A DNA stretch of 64,000 nucleotides from UBA1181 sp045226255 (GTDB taxonomy: Bacteria > Bacteroidota > Bacteroidia > Bacteroidales > Paludibacteraceae). The notes beneath the pieces were generated by a model, which was not told where the DNA came from, did no database searches, and worked only from the letters and a program-made list of their open reading frames with translations. Position 1 is the first letter of the stretch. Every line of letters starts with the position of its first letter. Location of the stretch: positions 1 through 64,000 of the forward strand of contig JBGVCG010000020.1 of the NCBI GenBank assembly GCA_045226255.1. Direction: 5' to 3'. Of this stretch, positions 51,331 through 58,893 are shown piece after piece. Both the position numbers and the translations under genes were made by a program.

Positions 51331-52431
51331 ATGGAAGACAATTTGGTGACATTAGCGATACACACCTACGAAAAAGCCCAAAGGTTGAAATCCGTGTTGG
51401 AAGTACACGGAATTGACGCTTGTTTACAGAGTGTCAATCAGTTTTTACCCGTCGGCACGAGAGTACGCATTAAAGAGAGTGATTTGCCGAAAGCGTTGGG
51501 CATCATTGAGGAGATGAACAGCAAAGACGGGTTAAACGGAGCATTGGAAGAGATCAACAAGAAACCGATGGTGTTGTTGCCCATTGACTTCTCCGACTAT
51601 TCGATGAAAGCGTGCAAATTCGCCTTCCCTTTAGCCGCGAAATTAGATGCGGAGGTGGTATTGTTCCATGCGTATCTTCCCCCATCATTTTCGACCATGC
51701 CGATTGGAGACGTAATTAATCACGAAGGAAGGACGGAAGAGTCCGCCCTTGAATTACTGGAAAATGCGAAAGAGAACCTAATCGAATTGGAATCTAAGAT
51801 AGAGCAATCCATTTCCGCAGGGGAATGGCCTCGAACGAAATATCGCCACGTTCTCAGGGAAGGAGTTCCTGAGGACCAGATACTCGGATATGCAGAAAGG
51901 CACCAGCCCAAAATCATCATCATGGGAACGAGGGGGTGCGACAAGAAAGACATGGATTTCATCGGAAGCGTGACGGCGGAAATCATCGAACGTTCACACG
52001 TGCCGGTGTTCACCATTCCTGAAAACATCACCCTCAACGGATTCAAGGAAATAAAAAATGTAGCCTTCTCCACGAGTTTCGACGACAAGGATTTGATAGC
52101 GTTCGATAAAATGATGAACTTGCTCAACACCAACAACGTGAGTATACATTTCATACATTTCGAAAACAAAGACGACAGGTGGGCAGAAATCAAGTTGAGC
52201 GGAATCAAGGCCTACTTCCAGCAGAACTATCCGGATAATCATTTCGAATATCATCTTGTGCCAGGAACGGACATCCTATCCGCTTACGACGAATTCATAC
52301 ACCAAAACAACATCGACGCCATCGCGCTTACGACGCACAAAAGGAGTTTGATTTCAAGGTTGTTCAACCCTAGCATGGCGCGGAAGATGATATTCCACAC
52401 AGATACCCCGATGTTTGTTTTCCATGCATAA
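51331..52431 (+). CDS. DUF2007-universal stress protein fusion with two Usp domains
   Basis: 366 residues. Residues 1-67 are a DUF2007-like (putative signal-transducing, ferredoxin-fold) domain: VTLAIHTYEKAQRLKSVLEV and the VGTRVRIKESDLPKALGIIEEM stretch. Two UspA-type domains follow (about 82-225 and 230-366). The first keeps the ATP-binding signature G-x2-G-x9-G-S/T in MGTRGCDKKDMDFIGSV; the second is degenerate at this site, so one ATP site per chain is likely. Usp proteins act in stress and energy-limitation responses. Strong promoter upstream; lytic transglycosylase gene downstream. Confidence 0.82.
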   Translation: MEDNLVTLAIHTYEKAQRLKSVLEVHGIDACLQSVNQFLPVGTRVRIKESDLPKALGIIEEMNSKDGLNGALEEINKKPMVLLPIDFSDYSMKACKFAFPLAAKLDAEVVLFHAYLPPSFSTMPIGDVINHEGRTEESALELLENAKENLIELESKIEQSISAGEWPRTKYRHVLREGVPEDQILGYAERHQPKIIIMGTRGCDKKDMDFIGSVTAEIIERSHVPVFTIPENITLNGFKEIKNVAFSTSFDDKDLIAFDKMMNLLNTNNVSIHFIHFENKDDRWAEIKLSGIKAYFQQNYPDNHFEYHLVPGTDILSAYDEFIHQNNIDAIALTTHKRSLISRLFNPSMARKMIFHTDTPMFVFHA

Positions 52432-52505
52432 CAAAGTGGAAAAATAGAAGAAAGATAGAGAATGAGTGTGTAAATAGATTGGATGAATAGAGGTTGAATA
52501 ATAGT

Positions 52506-53480
52506 ATGGGAAGATTCAGGATTAAGAGATTATATAAGATCGGAGGATTAGCCGTAGCGACGATTATACCGCTTTGCGAATGTGCGGCAGATAACACCGT
52601 CACGGGGGTAAGCTCGAACCACGAGGTTCATTACCAAGCACCGACGATCCCGGACGAGATCAGTTTCTGCGGAGAACGGATAGATTTATCGAACTATTAC
52701 CTTCGGGAAAGGTTTGACAGGGAGTTGTTGAGTTTCTCTTATTGGCACTCTCAAGTGTTCCTGCTGATAAAAAGAGCGAACAAATTCTTCCCCATCATCG
52801 AGCCGATTCTGAAAGCGAACGGCGTTCCGGACGACTTCAAATACTTAGCTCTCATCGAGAGCAATTTGGACCAGAGGGCGCAATCCCCCGCAAAGGCGGT
52901 CGGAATATGGCAGATACTTCCAGGAACAGGCAAGGATGCCGGACTGGTCGTCAATGACGATGTGGATGAACGCTATAATGTGGAAAAGGCCACAAAGGTG
53001 GCTTGCTCAATGCTGAAACACACACACGATGCGGCAGGCAGCTGGACTTTGGCTGCGGCAGCCTACAACACAGGACACGCACGTGTGATGCGACAGATTG
53101 ATACACAACAGACGAACAATTACTTCGACATGTTGTTCAGCGAGGAAACGAACAGATACATCTTCCGAATTATCATGGCGAAGTATCTCATGGAAAACCC
53201 ACAAAGGATGGGGTTCTATCTGACGAAGGAGGATTTATATTACCCAGTGGAAACGGATGTCGTCAGAGTAGATTCCACCATCGAGAACCTAACGGATTTC
53301 GCGAAAGAGAGGGGTATTAACTACCAACTGCTCAAGGACTCGAATCCATGGCTTCGAAGCAACAAATTGCCGAACAAGGAAGGAAAGGAATATTTCATAA
53401 AGATACCGAAGAAAGAGGCTTTGAAGTTCGATCCCGAAAAAGGGCGAGTACATCAAAAGAATTGGGTCACAAACCCATAG
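52506..53480 (+). CDS. Membrane-bound lytic transglycosylase (MltD-like, GH23)
   Basis: Peptidoglycan-cleaving enzyme forming 1,6-anhydro-muramyl ends, 324 residues from the ATG at 52506; the TTG at 52494 is rejected. A short N-terminal signal (IGGLAVATIIPLCECA) is followed by an SLT domain: FKYLALIESNLDQRAQSPAKA with catalytic Glu118, AVGIWQILPGTG, and AAAAYNTGHARV. A C-terminal LysM-like segment (ENLTDFAKERGINYQLLKDSNPWL) probably binds the wall. It follows the Usp gene by about 75 bases of A/G-rich, loosely periodic DNA with no terminator. Confidence 0.88.
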   Translation: MGRFRIKRLYKIGGLAVATIIPLCECAADNTVTGVSSNHEVHYQAPTIPDEISFCGERIDLSNYYLRERFDRELLSFSYWHSQVFLLIKRANKFFPIIEPILKANGVPDDFKYLALIESNLDQRAQSPAKAVGIWQILPGTGKDAGLVVNDDVDERYNVEKATKVACSMLKHTHDAAGSWTLAAAAYNTGHARVMRQIDTQQTNNYFDMLFSEETNRYIFRIIMAKYLMENPQRMGFYLTKEDLYYPVETDVVRVDSTIENLTDFAKERGINYQLLKDSNPWLRSNKLPNKEGKEYFIKIPKKEALKFDPEKGRVHQKNWVTNP

Positions 53481-53506
53481 TATAAATGGATTTAAGGACA
53501 ATGGTT

Positions 53507-53989
53507 ATGAAAAGAGTGATTAAATATATATTATATCTCTTATTCGCCGCAGCTTCAATAGGCACGGCGAACGCACAATCTATTGCGTTCAAATCCTTCA
53601 GACAGACCGATGGTGTCGTCACGCAACAATCCAAAGGATTATACGTGTGGGGCGCATGGGAACAGAGTTCTACCGTTGTCGTCCTTGACATGACCAACAA
53701 CTACATCGTCACAGATGACAAACTGAACAAAAAGGTCACCGTCTTCGAAATATTCGACAAGCCCCAAAAATGGATTGTAAAAAAGGATTACAAATACCTC
53801 AACTACGAATGCATGAACAAACGGACGCTAGAAAAGTATTACATAAAACTCTACGAATACGACTCGGGCGAATTCCGTATCACTGTCATGTCTCCGAAGA
53901 AATCGACTCGCTATTCCGTCGTATTCCTGAAAGACTATGAGATGGATAGCGAACTGGAAGCGAAGGTGAAGAAAGCATTCGAGAAATAA
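53507..53989 (+). CDS. Exported protein of unknown function
   Basis: 160 residues from the ATG at 53507 (MKRVIKYILYLLFAAASIGTANAQ), a clear signal peptide with an AQ cleavage site; in-frame ATGs at 53486 and 53501 are alternatives. The mature part is rich in aromatic and charged residues (VVVLDMTNNYIVTDDKLNKK, KWIVKKDYKYLNYECM), consistent with a small beta-rich domain. I do not recognise the family. It follows the lytic transglycosylase gene by 26 bases, so it may be cotranscribed, and ends at a bidirectional terminator. Confidence 0.65.
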   Translation: MKRVIKYILYLLFAAASIGTANAQSIAFKSFRQTDGVVTQQSKGLYVWGAWEQSSTVVVLDMTNNYIVTDDKLNKKVTVFEIFDKPQKWIVKKDYKYLNYECMNKRTLEKYYIKLYEYDSGEFRITVMSPKKSTRYSVVFLKDYEMDSELEAKVKKAFEK

Positions 53990-54007
53990 AAGCCCTCACA
54001 AGGCAAT

Positions 54008-54043
54008 AAAAAAGCGGCATGGGACAACCCCACGCCGCTTTTT
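54008..54043. terminator. Bidirectional terminator
   Basis: AAAGCGGC (54011-54018) pairs with GCCGCTTT (54034-54041), with an inner TGGG/CCCA stem and one A-C mismatch. An A-run on the left and a T-run on the right serve both convergent genes. Confidence 0.85.
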
Positions 54044-54066
54044 CGTATCCAAAAAAGGGAAATCTG

Positions 54067-54462
54067 CTACTTATCAGCTATAGCCAAACCTATGGTTCTG
54101 CCCTGAACAAGCGTATCAGTCCATATATGATCATGGGAAGTGCTGATCACACGACAACAACGGATATGCGTATAACCCGCCTTCCGCACATCGTGAAGGA
54201 AGGTTCGAGCCAAATTATCCTGGAAATGCTCCTCCCCCCTACGGGAAGCGCAACCAATATACATCGTATCTCCAACAACCGTGGAAATATCCAAATAGTT
54301 CACCGCAGCCATGTTTTCCACAAAGCTACGCTCATCAGCCAGTTTCTCCTCCGGAGTCATCTCCGAATAAGATTTTGTGGCGGGATTCTTCTTTTTCTCT
54401 GTAACATACCCGCAAGACGAAAGAACAACAATAATACCTAATACTAAGATGGAATTTCTCAT
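54067..54462 (-). CDS. Small lipoprotein of unknown function
   Basis: 131 residues from the ATG at 54462 (MRNSILVLGIIVVLSSCGYV), a lipoprotein signal with lipobox LSSC (Cys17). The mature part has EEKLADERSFVENMAAVNYLDISTVVGDTMYIGCASRRGEEHFQDNLARTFLHDVRKAGYTHIRCCRVI. I do not recognise the family. Three internal cysteines could form a disulfide. Promoter boxes lie 35 bases upstream, and a bidirectional terminator follows. Confidence 0.68.
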   Translation of the reverse strand: MRNSILVLGIIVVLSSCGYVTEKKKNPATKSYSEMTPEEKLADERSFVENMAAVNYLDISTVVGDTMYIGCASRRGEEHFQDNLARTFLHDVRKAGYTHIRCCRVISTSHDHIWTDTLVQGRTIGLAIADK

Positions 54463-54496
54463 CACAATCACACTAAATTAGAACAACCTTGTCGCA

Positions 54497-54527
54497 CAAA
54501 ATTAAAAAATTACAGAATACGTGCAAC
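54497..54527 (-). promoter_or_regulatory. Candidate promoter for the lipoprotein at 54067-54462
   Basis: On the minus strand GTTG (54527-54524), 19 bases, TAATTTTG (54504-54497). Confidence 0.55.
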
Positions 54528-54575
54528 AAAAAGAATGTCAAGAAACATTAAATATAACGCAATTCGCTCATTATC

Positions 54576-54613
54576 AAAAAAATGAGGAGAACGAACTAAG
54601 TCGCCCTCCTCAT
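54576..54613 (-). terminator. Terminator of the small Val/Ala-repeat lipoprotein gene
   Basis: ATGAGGAG (54582-54589) and CTCCTCAT (54606-54613) form an 8-bp stem; the A-run at 54576-54582 gives the minus-strand T tract. It begins 22 bases after the stop. Confidence 0.75.
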
Positions 54614-54635
54614 GCCTTTTCTTTACTGCTAAAAA

Positions 54636-54863
54636 TTACTCAGCAACAGCCTCAGCAACAGCAGTAGCAGCTGAATCAACTACAGCAACAGCAGAATCAG
54701 CAACAGCAGTAGCAACTGAGTCAACTACAGCAACAGCTGAATCAACTACAGCAACAGTGCTATCTACTACGTCAGCGACATTTTGTGCCTGCTCAGCAGT
54801 TTTTGTGCAAGATGCGAAAGCAAAAGCAGCTGCAACAGCGAAAAATAAAACTACCTTTTTCAT
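54636..54863 (-). CDS. Small low-complexity lipoprotein with VVDSAVA heptads
   Basis: 75 residues. A lipoprotein signal (MKKVVLFFAVAAAFAFASC, Cys19) is followed by a mature chain built almost wholly from seven- or eight-residue units: VVDSTVA, VVDSAVA, VVDSVATA, VADSAVA, VVDSAATA, VAEAVAE. At DNA level these are imperfect 21-base repeats (around CAACTACAGCAACAG), so the length can probably vary by replication slippage. A helical, possibly self-associating peptide tethered to a membrane is plausible, loosely like Lpp, but I know no characterised homologue. Promoter element 54942-54949; terminator 54576-54613. Confidence 0.75.
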   Translation of the reverse strand: MKKVVLFFAVAAAFAFASCTKTAEQAQNVADVVDSTVAVVDSAVAVVDSVATAVADSAVAVVDSAATAVAEAVAE

Positions 54864-54941
54864 TTTTTTTATTATTAAAAATTAAACAACGTTTACTCGA
54901 AATACCGTCCTAATAGCTTATGTTCTATTTCTAAAACACCG

Positions 54942-54949
54942 CAAAGTTA
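54942..54949 (-). promoter_or_regulatory. Candidate -7 element for the small lipoprotein
   Basis: CAAAGTTA reads TAACTTTG on the minus strand; ATTG lies 17 bases upstream of it. The leader would be about 75 bases. Confidence 0.5.
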
Positions 54950-55229
54950 AATATTTTTTTTTACAACAATTCAATATGCATACTTTTTTTTTTTGCGACA
55001 TAAAAAAAAGTTAAAACAACATATATAACCCTAATTATCAAAGAACTGTATTACTTGATTTTTTCAACCTCAGTTCATTCATTCCCCAAAAAATGGTTTA
55101 TTCCTTAAAATCCGACCATTTTCAGTGCTCCACAAGGCAATATTTAACGCAAAAAGGGCTCCACATACGAATATAGAGTTGAACACAAAAAGGGAGCCTC
55201 AACATGAGGGGAGGTTCACCATTTAATAT

Positions 55230-55237
55230 TATCTTTG
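55230..55237 (+). promoter_or_regulatory. Candidate -7 element for the outer-membrane barrel gene
   Basis: TATCTTTG, 27 bases before the ATG. No clear -33 TTTG is seen. Confidence 0.5.
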
Positions 55238-55263
55238 CACTGCAATAAAAAAATGGAAAAGAG

Positions 55264-56190
55264 ATGAGCACGAGGACCATAATTCTAAGTCTATTTATAG
55301 GAATATCCATCAACAACATACACGCACAAGAAGTTCCGGGAGACTCCATAAAGGCGGATAGCATCCAAGTCACGCCCACAGCCAACATATCCGAAGCACC
55401 CGCCGAAGCCTCCGTTCCATCCGGGGACACAGAGTCGCAGGACTCGTTGACGGCTGCTAACGACGGAACTGGAAGGAACGACAATTCCCCACACTACCTG
55501 CTCATCTTCGAAAAAGCCTATTATAAACTAAAGGAAAGTAAATTCGCCGAGTTCATAGGCAAAAATCATTGGGGCGCATTCGGAGGATTCGGTCCCGCCA
55601 ACGTACACTTCGAGCGCTACGACCTCTACCAACATGCGGTGTGCAACGTAAGACTCGGAATCGTGGCGGACCATGACATGGACATGATTAAGAAAGACCT
55701 TTTTGTCGAGACCGGCATTGAACTGCAACGGAAAGGCTACCAACGCTTCTTCGACGAACATGCGGATTACCTCCACGTAACCTACAAGGAGAAAACCAAC
55801 CTATACTACTTAGTTATACCCACCACCGTCAGCCACCGTTTCTTCTTCAGGGGATTCGAATTCACTCCTATGGTCGGTCCGTACTACGCCATCGCCTTGG
55901 GCGGAAGGTTCAGATACAAGCGGGAGACAAACGACGCTGGGCTATTCATCGTGCAGACAAAGAAGTATTCCATATTCGGAGACAAAACCGGAACAGACAG
56001 ACTATACGACACTCGCAGGTTCGACCTCGGATTACGCATAGCGGTCGGCATACAATACTTCAAAAACATGCGAAGCTCGATGGGCTACGATTGGGGATTC
56101 ATAGACATAAGGAAGGCAGACTTCCGTGGGAACAAATACAAAAGCCGAAACGGAGTTTTTTATTTGTCCCACACCTATTTCTTCCATTAG
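55264..56190 (+). CDS. Outer-membrane beta-barrel protein (PorT-like fold)
   Basis: 308 residues. A signal peptide (SLFIGISINNIHAQ) leads to a Ser/Pro/Asp-rich linker (about 25-75), then a region of alternating hydrophobic strands typical of the Bacteroidota OMP beta-barrel 2 (PorT-type) fold: WGAFGGFGPANVHFERYDL, LFVETGIELQRKGYQRFF, YLVIPTTVSHRFFFRGFEFT, RRFDLGLRIAVGIQYF, ending in the aromatic LSHTYFFH. The specific function is unknown; the PorT link is structural and not a claim that it is PorT of the T9SS. A GH9 gene follows after a periodic spacer. Confidence 0.7.
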   Translation: MSTRTIILSLFIGISINNIHAQEVPGDSIKADSIQVTPTANISEAPAEASVPSGDTESQDSLTAANDGTGRNDNSPHYLLIFEKAYYKLKESKFAEFIGKNHWGAFGGFGPANVHFERYDLYQHAVCNVRLGIVADHDMDMIKKDLFVETGIELQRKGYQRFFDEHADYLHVTYKEKTNLYYLVIPTTVSHRFFFRGFEFTPMVGPYYAIALGGRFRYKRETNDAGLFIVQTKKYSIFGDKTGTDRLYDTRRFDLGLRIAVGIQYFKNMRSSMGYDWGFIDIRKADFRGNKYKSRNGVFYLSHTYFFH

Positions 56191-56214
56191 CGGTCCACTC
56201 CACACAGAAAGAAA

Positions 56215-56246
56215 AAGTATAAAAGTATAAATGTATAAATGTATAA
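56215..56246. repeat. Octamer array (AAGTATAA / ATGTATAA), four units
   Basis: Two AAGTATAA followed by two ATGTATAA, immediately before the GH9 start at 56258. The in-frame ATG at 56231 lies inside it and is therefore an unlikely start. Confidence 0.8.
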
Positions 56247-56257
56247 TCCTAACACGC

Positions 56258-57967
56258 ATGAAGAAATTAATTAAAGGAATAGCAGTTCTATTATTGGTTT
56301 CGTCCTCAATAGGCGAACTCCAATCGCAGAAATTCGTTCGGGTAAACCAAATCGGATACCTAACCAACGCTCCCAAGTATGCCCAAATAGGGGGATTGAA
56401 CGCGTACCGTTTCGAGCTCAAGGACGCAAAAACAGAGGAGACCGTATTCAAAGGAAGCCTACCCGAAGGAAAACGATGGAACCAATCGAGGGAAGTGACA
56501 CAATTCGCAGACTTCTCCGCTTTCCAAAAACCGGGCAAATACTATGTGGAGGTGAACGGAGAACGTTCCCACCCCTTCACGATCGGCAGCAATTCCATCT
56601 TCACAGAATTCTCCAACTGGACGCTCAAGGCCTTTTACCTCTGGAGATCATCCATCGCCATCGAGCCCCAATATGCCACTTTCAAAGGAATTAGTTTCGC
56701 AAGGGAGATGGGACATCCAGACGAAGAGGTGTTCATCCATAGTTCCGCATACAGCGAGGCAAGGAAAACAGAATCGACCATCTCCTCCCCTAAAGGTTGG
56801 TACGATGCGGGAGATTACAACAAATACGTAGTCAATGCGGGGATCACACTCCACCAACTCTTTCTGGCATACGACATGTTTCCCTTCTTTTTCCAGCGGC
56901 AAAAACTGAACATTCCGGAAAGCAACAATTTGCTTCCAGACCTGCTGGACGAAATCAAATGGGAGACCGACTGGTTGTTCACCATGCAAGACCCCAGCGA
57001 CGGGGGCGTTTACCACAAATTGACAACAAAGAAGTTCTGCGACATTTTCGTCCGCCCCGTCGACGACAAACAAGACCGCTTTGTCGTGGCGAAATCCACC
57101 TCCGCCGCCCTATGCTTCGCTGCGGTAATGTCCACCGTGGCGCGCGAGTTCAAAGCGATAGATGAGCCATACGCCAAAGCAGCCCTCGAAGCGGCCCGCA
57201 GGGCATGGGATTGGGCAGAAAAGAACCCAGAGGTCTACTACTTCAATCCGTCAGACATCAGGACAGGCATCTACGGAGACAATGATTTCTCGGACGAGTT
57301 CTTCTGGGCCGCCTCCGAGTTACTCATCACCACGGGGGAGAAAAAATATTACGACAAAATGGACTTTTTCCGCCAATTCGAGACACCGCGATGGAACGCC
57401 TGCAACTCGCTCGCAATCATGTCCCTGATCTGGCATTTGGACGAACTGCCGAACTTCGTGGACACACAACTCATACACAGAAAATTCTTCACATTGGCGG
57501 AGCTGCTCTATAACGGATACAAATATTCGCCAGGACGCCTTTCGCTCAAATCATTCAACTGGGGATGCAACGGAGAGATAGCCATCAACGGTGTGATCCT
57601 CGGACTCGCCCACTCCATCTCGCAAGACCCTAAATATCGGGATGCGATGTTCGGGCAGTTCGACTACCTACTAGGCATGAACCCAACCGACTATTGCTTC
57701 ATCTCCGGCTTCGGCACCAGATACCCCAAGCACATCCACGACAGACGATCCTTCAGCGACGGCATCGAAGAACCCCTGCCCGGATATCTCTGCGGAGGGG
57801 CCAACCCCAACCAGACATCAGACTGCGGAAGGAGCAACTATCCATCCATCGCACCAGCCAGATGCTACTTGGACGATGACTGCAGCTATTCGACCAACGA
57901 AATAGCCATCAACTGGAATGCACCGCTCGTGCTGCTGACCACCATGATCATGAACACCTTCGAATAA
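56258..57967 (+). CDS. Glycoside hydrolase family 9 (cellulase-like) protein
   Basis: 569 residues from the ATG at 56258 (MKKLIKGIAVLLLVSSSIGE), with a signal peptide. Residues about 25-110 are the Ig-like CelD-N domain (KFVRVNQIGYLTNAPKYAQI, GKYYVEVNG), followed by the GH9 (alpha/alpha)6 barrel. The catalytic-base region is PKGWYDAGDYNKYV (Asp183, Asp186) and the acid is Glu548 in YSTNEIAINWNAPLV; GFGTRYPKHIHDR is the conserved substrate loop. GH9 members cut beta-1,4-glucans or are exo-glucosidases/glucosaminidases; the substrate is not known here. No SusC/D pair is nearby, so it is not part of a visible polysaccharide utilisation locus. trmH-like gene 7 bases downstream. Confidence 0.9.
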   Translation: MKKLIKGIAVLLLVSSSIGELQSQKFVRVNQIGYLTNAPKYAQIGGLNAYRFELKDAKTEETVFKGSLPEGKRWNQSREVTQFADFSAFQKPGKYYVEVNGERSHPFTIGSNSIFTEFSNWTLKAFYLWRSSIAIEPQYATFKGISFAREMGHPDEEVFIHSSAYSEARKTESTISSPKGWYDAGDYNKYVVNAGITLHQLFLAYDMFPFFFQRQKLNIPESNNLLPDLLDEIKWETDWLFTMQDPSDGGVYHKLTTKKFCDIFVRPVDDKQDRFVVAKSTSAALCFAAVMSTVAREFKAIDEPYAKAALEAARRAWDWAEKNPEVYYFNPSDIRTGIYGDNDFSDEFFWAASELLITTGEKKYYDKMDFFRQFETPRWNACNSLAIMSLIWHLDELPNFVDTQLIHRKFFTLAELLYNGYKYSPGRLSLKSFNWGCNGEIAINGVILGLAHSISQDPKYRDAMFGQFDYLLGMNPTDYCFISGFGTRYPKHIHDRRSFSDGIEEPLPGYLCGGANPNQTSDCGRSNYPSIAPARCYLDDDCSYSTNEIAINWNAPLVLLTTMIMNTFE

Positions 57968-57974
57968 AATAGAC

Positions 57975-58514
57975 ATGAGAAAACTTGAGATAACGGAACT
58001 GAACAGAATCACCACGGAGGAATTCAAGAAAGCAACGAAAATCCCCCTTGTGGTTGTACTAGACAACGTGAGGAGCCTGCACAACGTCGGATCGGTGTTC
58101 AGGACATCGGACGCTTTCCTCGTGGAAAAGATTTGCCTCTGCGGCATCACCTCCACCCCGCCCCAGCCTGAAATACACAAAACTGCATTGGGTGCGGAAT
58201 TCTCCGTAGAGTGGCAATACTATGAGCAAACCCAAGAGGCGGTCAAGGAATACAAGGAGAAAGGATACCACATCTTCTCCATCGAACAGGTGGAAAACAG
58301 CATCAAACTGCCCGACCTCAAACTTGAGCCAAGCGGCAAATACGTGGTAATCCTCGGCAACGAAGTGAAGGGCGTACAGCAGGATGTCGTTGACATGTCG
58401 GACGATAGCATCGAGATTCCTCAGTTCGGTACTAAACACTCCCTGAACGTCTCCGTCACCTCCGGCATCATTATTTGGAGCTTCTTCGAAAAAATGCGAA
58501 AAAATTTCCTTTAA
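57975..58514 (+). CDS. SpoU/TrmH-family RNA 2'-O-methyltransferase
   Basis: SPOUT methyltransferase, 179 residues, with all three motifs: VLDNVRSLHNVGSVFRTSDA (motif 1), VVILGNEVKGV (motif 2) and IPQFGTKHSLNVSVTSGIII (motif 3, knot). It is short and lacks an extra RNA-binding domain, resembling TrmH/TrmL-type enzymes that methylate tRNA riboses. The target cannot be read from sequence. It is 7 bases after the GH9 gene and upstream of a tRNA-Arg gene. Confidence 0.88.
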   Translation: MRKLEITELNRITTEEFKKATKIPLVVVLDNVRSLHNVGSVFRTSDAFLVEKICLCGITSTPPQPEIHKTALGAEFSVEWQYYEQTQEAVKEYKEKGYHIFSIEQVENSIKLPDLKLEPSGKYVVILGNEVKGVQQDVVDMSDDSIEIPQFGTKHSLNVSVTSGIIIWSFFEKMRKNFL

Positions 58515-58519
58515 AACGC

Positions 58520-58549
58520 TTGCACTTTCGGAAATAAGCATTACCTTTG
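58520..58549 (+). promoter_or_regulatory. Candidate promoter for tRNA-Arg(ACG)
   Basis: TTGC at 58520-58523, 18 bases, then TACCTTTG at 58542-58549, about 40 bases before the tRNA. Confidence 0.6.
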
Positions 58550-58588
58550 CACCGCATTTGAGAAACAATGGAGCTCATGCAAGGGAAT

Positions 58589-58662
58589 GGCCCCGTAGCT
58601 CAACTGTATAGAGCATTTGACTACGGATCAAAAGGTTGTGGGTTAGAATCCCGCCGGGGTCA
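58589..58662 (+). tRNA. tRNA-Arg (anticodon ACG) with U19-A56
   Basis: Acceptor GGCCCCG/CGGGGTC, D arm GCTC-AACTGTATA-GAGC, anticodon arm TTTGA-CTACGGA-TCAAA (anticodon ACG), variable AGGTT, T arm GTGGG-TTAGAAT-CCCGC, discriminator A. CCA is not encoded (the next bases are CTA), unlike the other tRNA here. The D loop has G18-T19 and the T loop T54-T55-A56, so the nearly invariant G19-C56 tertiary pair is replaced by U19-A56. All stems pair, so the gene looks functional. Flanked by a promoter and a terminator. Confidence 0.95.
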
Positions 58663-58667
58663 CTAAG

Positions 58668-58709
58668 AACTGAAAATCAGACAAATGAGTTTGGTTTTCA
58701 GTTTTTTTT
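58668..58709 (+). terminator. tRNA-Arg(ACG) terminator
   Basis: AACTGAAAA (58668-58676) and TTTTCAGTT (58695-58703) form a perfect 9-bp stem, with an inner CAAA/TTTG pairing, followed by a T-run. Confidence 0.88.
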
Positions 58710-58860
58710 ATGAGAAACATAGAATATGCAATAGATCAGCACGCTCTAAATATCTAATTAAAAATATCAAATTTTAGACACGATATTAATATTGGATTAT
58801 AAATTATTAAAATAAATCCACAATTGAATATTTTTAGATTCATATTCAAGAAAAGATTAT

Positions 58861-58868
58861 TACATTTG
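58861..58868 (+). promoter_or_regulatory. Candidate -7 element for the MORN-type lipoprotein
   Basis: TACATTTG, exact TAnnTTTG match, 26 bases before the ATG at 58894. Confidence 0.5.
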
Positions 58869-58893
58869 CGCCAAACCCGCAAAAAAAGTTAGC

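Larger units (their letters stand above)
54864..55263. other. Intergenic region between divergent small lipoprotein and barrel genes
   Basis: Very AT-rich with homopolymer A and T tracts (for example 11 T at 54984-54994). It holds -7 elements for both flanking genes. No gene or strong structure was seen. Confidence 0.6.

Noticed and set aside
56231..56257. Upstream start for the GH9 protein
   Set aside because: The ATG lies in the octamer array and would add MYKCIILTR before an otherwise standard signal peptide beginning at 56258.
58710..58893. Possible small RNA or att site downstream of tRNA-Arg(ACG)
   Set aside because: The tRNA 3' end is followed by its terminator, no second copy of the tRNA 3' sequence was noticed in the window, and no integrase is present.
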